Shown: piece after piece, positions 6,219-6,728 of the stretch
How the letters are laid out: every line of letters starts with the position of its first letter
Position numbering within the stretch: position 1 is the stretch's first letter
From: Flavobacterium sp.
GTDB taxonomy: Bacteria; Bacteroidota; Bacteroidia; Flavobacteriales; Flavobacteriaceae
Direction of reading: 5' to 3'
Length of the DNA: 6,728 nucleotides
NCBI GenBank assembly: GCA_012032075.1
Contig: JAAURU010000209.1
Location: forward strand, 1 to 6,728
The notes under the pieces: model-generated
Told to the model about the DNA's origin: nothing
Seen by the model: only the letters and a program-made list of their open reading frames with translations
Databases searched by the model: none
Position numbers and translations under genes: made by a program

Positions 6219-6728
6219 TTAATTATTTAATAAGCTTTTAATAAAATAGTAATCTGATTCTAATAAAGATTTTCTATCCTTTTAAAATCTGGTTGAAATA
6301 ATTTATTCCAAAAATATTTTTTTTTATATTTTCTATCATAATTAAATGAATAATCGATTTGAGTTTGACTTAGTTTCTTTGCTGTAAATAAGTGTAAACT
6401 TCGACCGTCTGAATAATAATTTTTATTAAATTTTTGAGCAATATAATCCATGGTTTCATTTGCGTAAAATGCTATATGTTGACCTGTTTCCTCCGCAATA
6501 TACCACCAATTTTGGATTTCTTGAATTGATTTTGGTAACAATTCTGTTGAAAATAGAACAGAATCAGAATAGTTAAAATTCGTTCAATATCTTTCATAGG
6601 ATTTCTAAAGTGTTCAAAAACTTCAAATGCAGTAACAATATCAAAATGTTTCGTTTCAATATCTTTAATATCAAAATGTTTTGCGATTTATCCACGACCG
6701 CGCTGAATTTTATAAACGGGGACCTTGA
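6219..6728 (-). CDS. Class I SAM-dependent methyltransferase, C-terminal part (5' truncated, frameshifted)
   Basis: This is the latter part of a Rossmann-fold methyltransferase of the Methyltransf_11/23 type. The acidic strand and following motif are visible in KHFDIVTAFEVFEHFRNPMKDIERI (6675-6580 roughly, on the - strand), then SDSVLFSTELLPKS and NWWYIAEETGQHIAFYANETMDYIA. The glycine-rich SAM-binding motif lies beyond the window. Two indels are clear: a base missing from A4 6575-6578, and one from the T4 run 6270-6273. The second hides the true ending IEKSLLESDYYFIKSLLNN with its TAA at 6219-6221; without correction the frame stops early at 6260. A third break lies near 6690, where an in-frame TAA interrupts the N-terminal side. 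Substrate unknown; relatives often sit in cell-surface glycan or lipid gene sets. The stop is 3 bp from the tsaC start, so the pair is translationally close. Confidence 0.75.

Noticed and set aside
6637..6681. 15-bp direct repeat AATATCAAAATGTTT (6637-6651 and 6667-6681)
   Set aside because: Both copies encode KHFDI in the methyltransferase frame, 10 codons apart. This fits ordinary protein sequence with biased codon use, not a mobile or regulatory repeat.
1..6728. CRISPR array, tRNA or rRNA gene, insertion sequence, toxin-antitoxin or phage-defence system
   Set aside because: No regularly spaced repeats, no tRNA-like cloverleaf or CCA-ended gene, no transposase or recognisable defence protein was found on either strand; after frame correction nearly all sequence is accounted for by seven ordinary genes.

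Overview
The window looks like a low-GC member of the Flavobacteriia, closest in feel to Flavobacterium. The reasons are the strong A/T bias, the protein sequences (a Cox15-type heme A synthase, a flavobacterial-style CCA-adding enzyme, a LytTR regulator, a glycosidase lipoprotein with an acidic stretch after the lipobox cysteine), weak ribosome binding sites and AATTGAC-type intergenic palindromes.

Layout. Two genes lie on the + strand at the left: the 3' part of a multi-pass membrane glycosyltransferase of the GT39/ArnT type (1-628), then an intact LytTR response regulator (647-1402). All other genes are on the - strand, read from right to left: a class I SAM methyltransferase cut by the window end (6728-6219), threonylcarbamoyl-AMP synthase tsaC (6215-5656), a 95-bp gap holding two inverted repeats, the CCA-adding tRNA nucleotidyltransferase (5560-4147), heme A synthase ctaA (4093-3085) and a family 5 glycoside hydrolase lipoprotein (3034-1415). 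The response regulator and the hydrolase converge with only 12 bp between their stop codons.

Frameshifts. Five of the seven genes are split by single-base indels, almost all inside homopolymer runs. I placed 15 of them (13 missing bases, 2 extra). Correcting them restores full-length proteins of normal family size: 471 aa for Cca, 336 aa for CtaA, 186 aa for TsaC. This pattern, in housekeeping genes expected to be essential, points to unpolished long-read sequence and not to pseudogenes. It also moves several gene boundaries: cca starts at 5560, tsaC ends at 5656 and the methyltransferase ends at 6219. From 629 to about 3420 I see no indel.

How the genes work together. TsaC makes the activated carbamoyl donor for t6A37 of tRNA and Cca completes tRNA 3' ends, so the middle block is tRNA maturation. 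CtaA makes heme A for the terminal oxidase. The hydrolase is probably surface-anchored and acts on a beta-glycan. I see no complete novel multi-gene system. The most unusual object is the hydrolase itself, which appears to carry a beta-sandwich carbohydrate-binding-like module inside its catalytic barrel, between the acid/base and the nucleophile.
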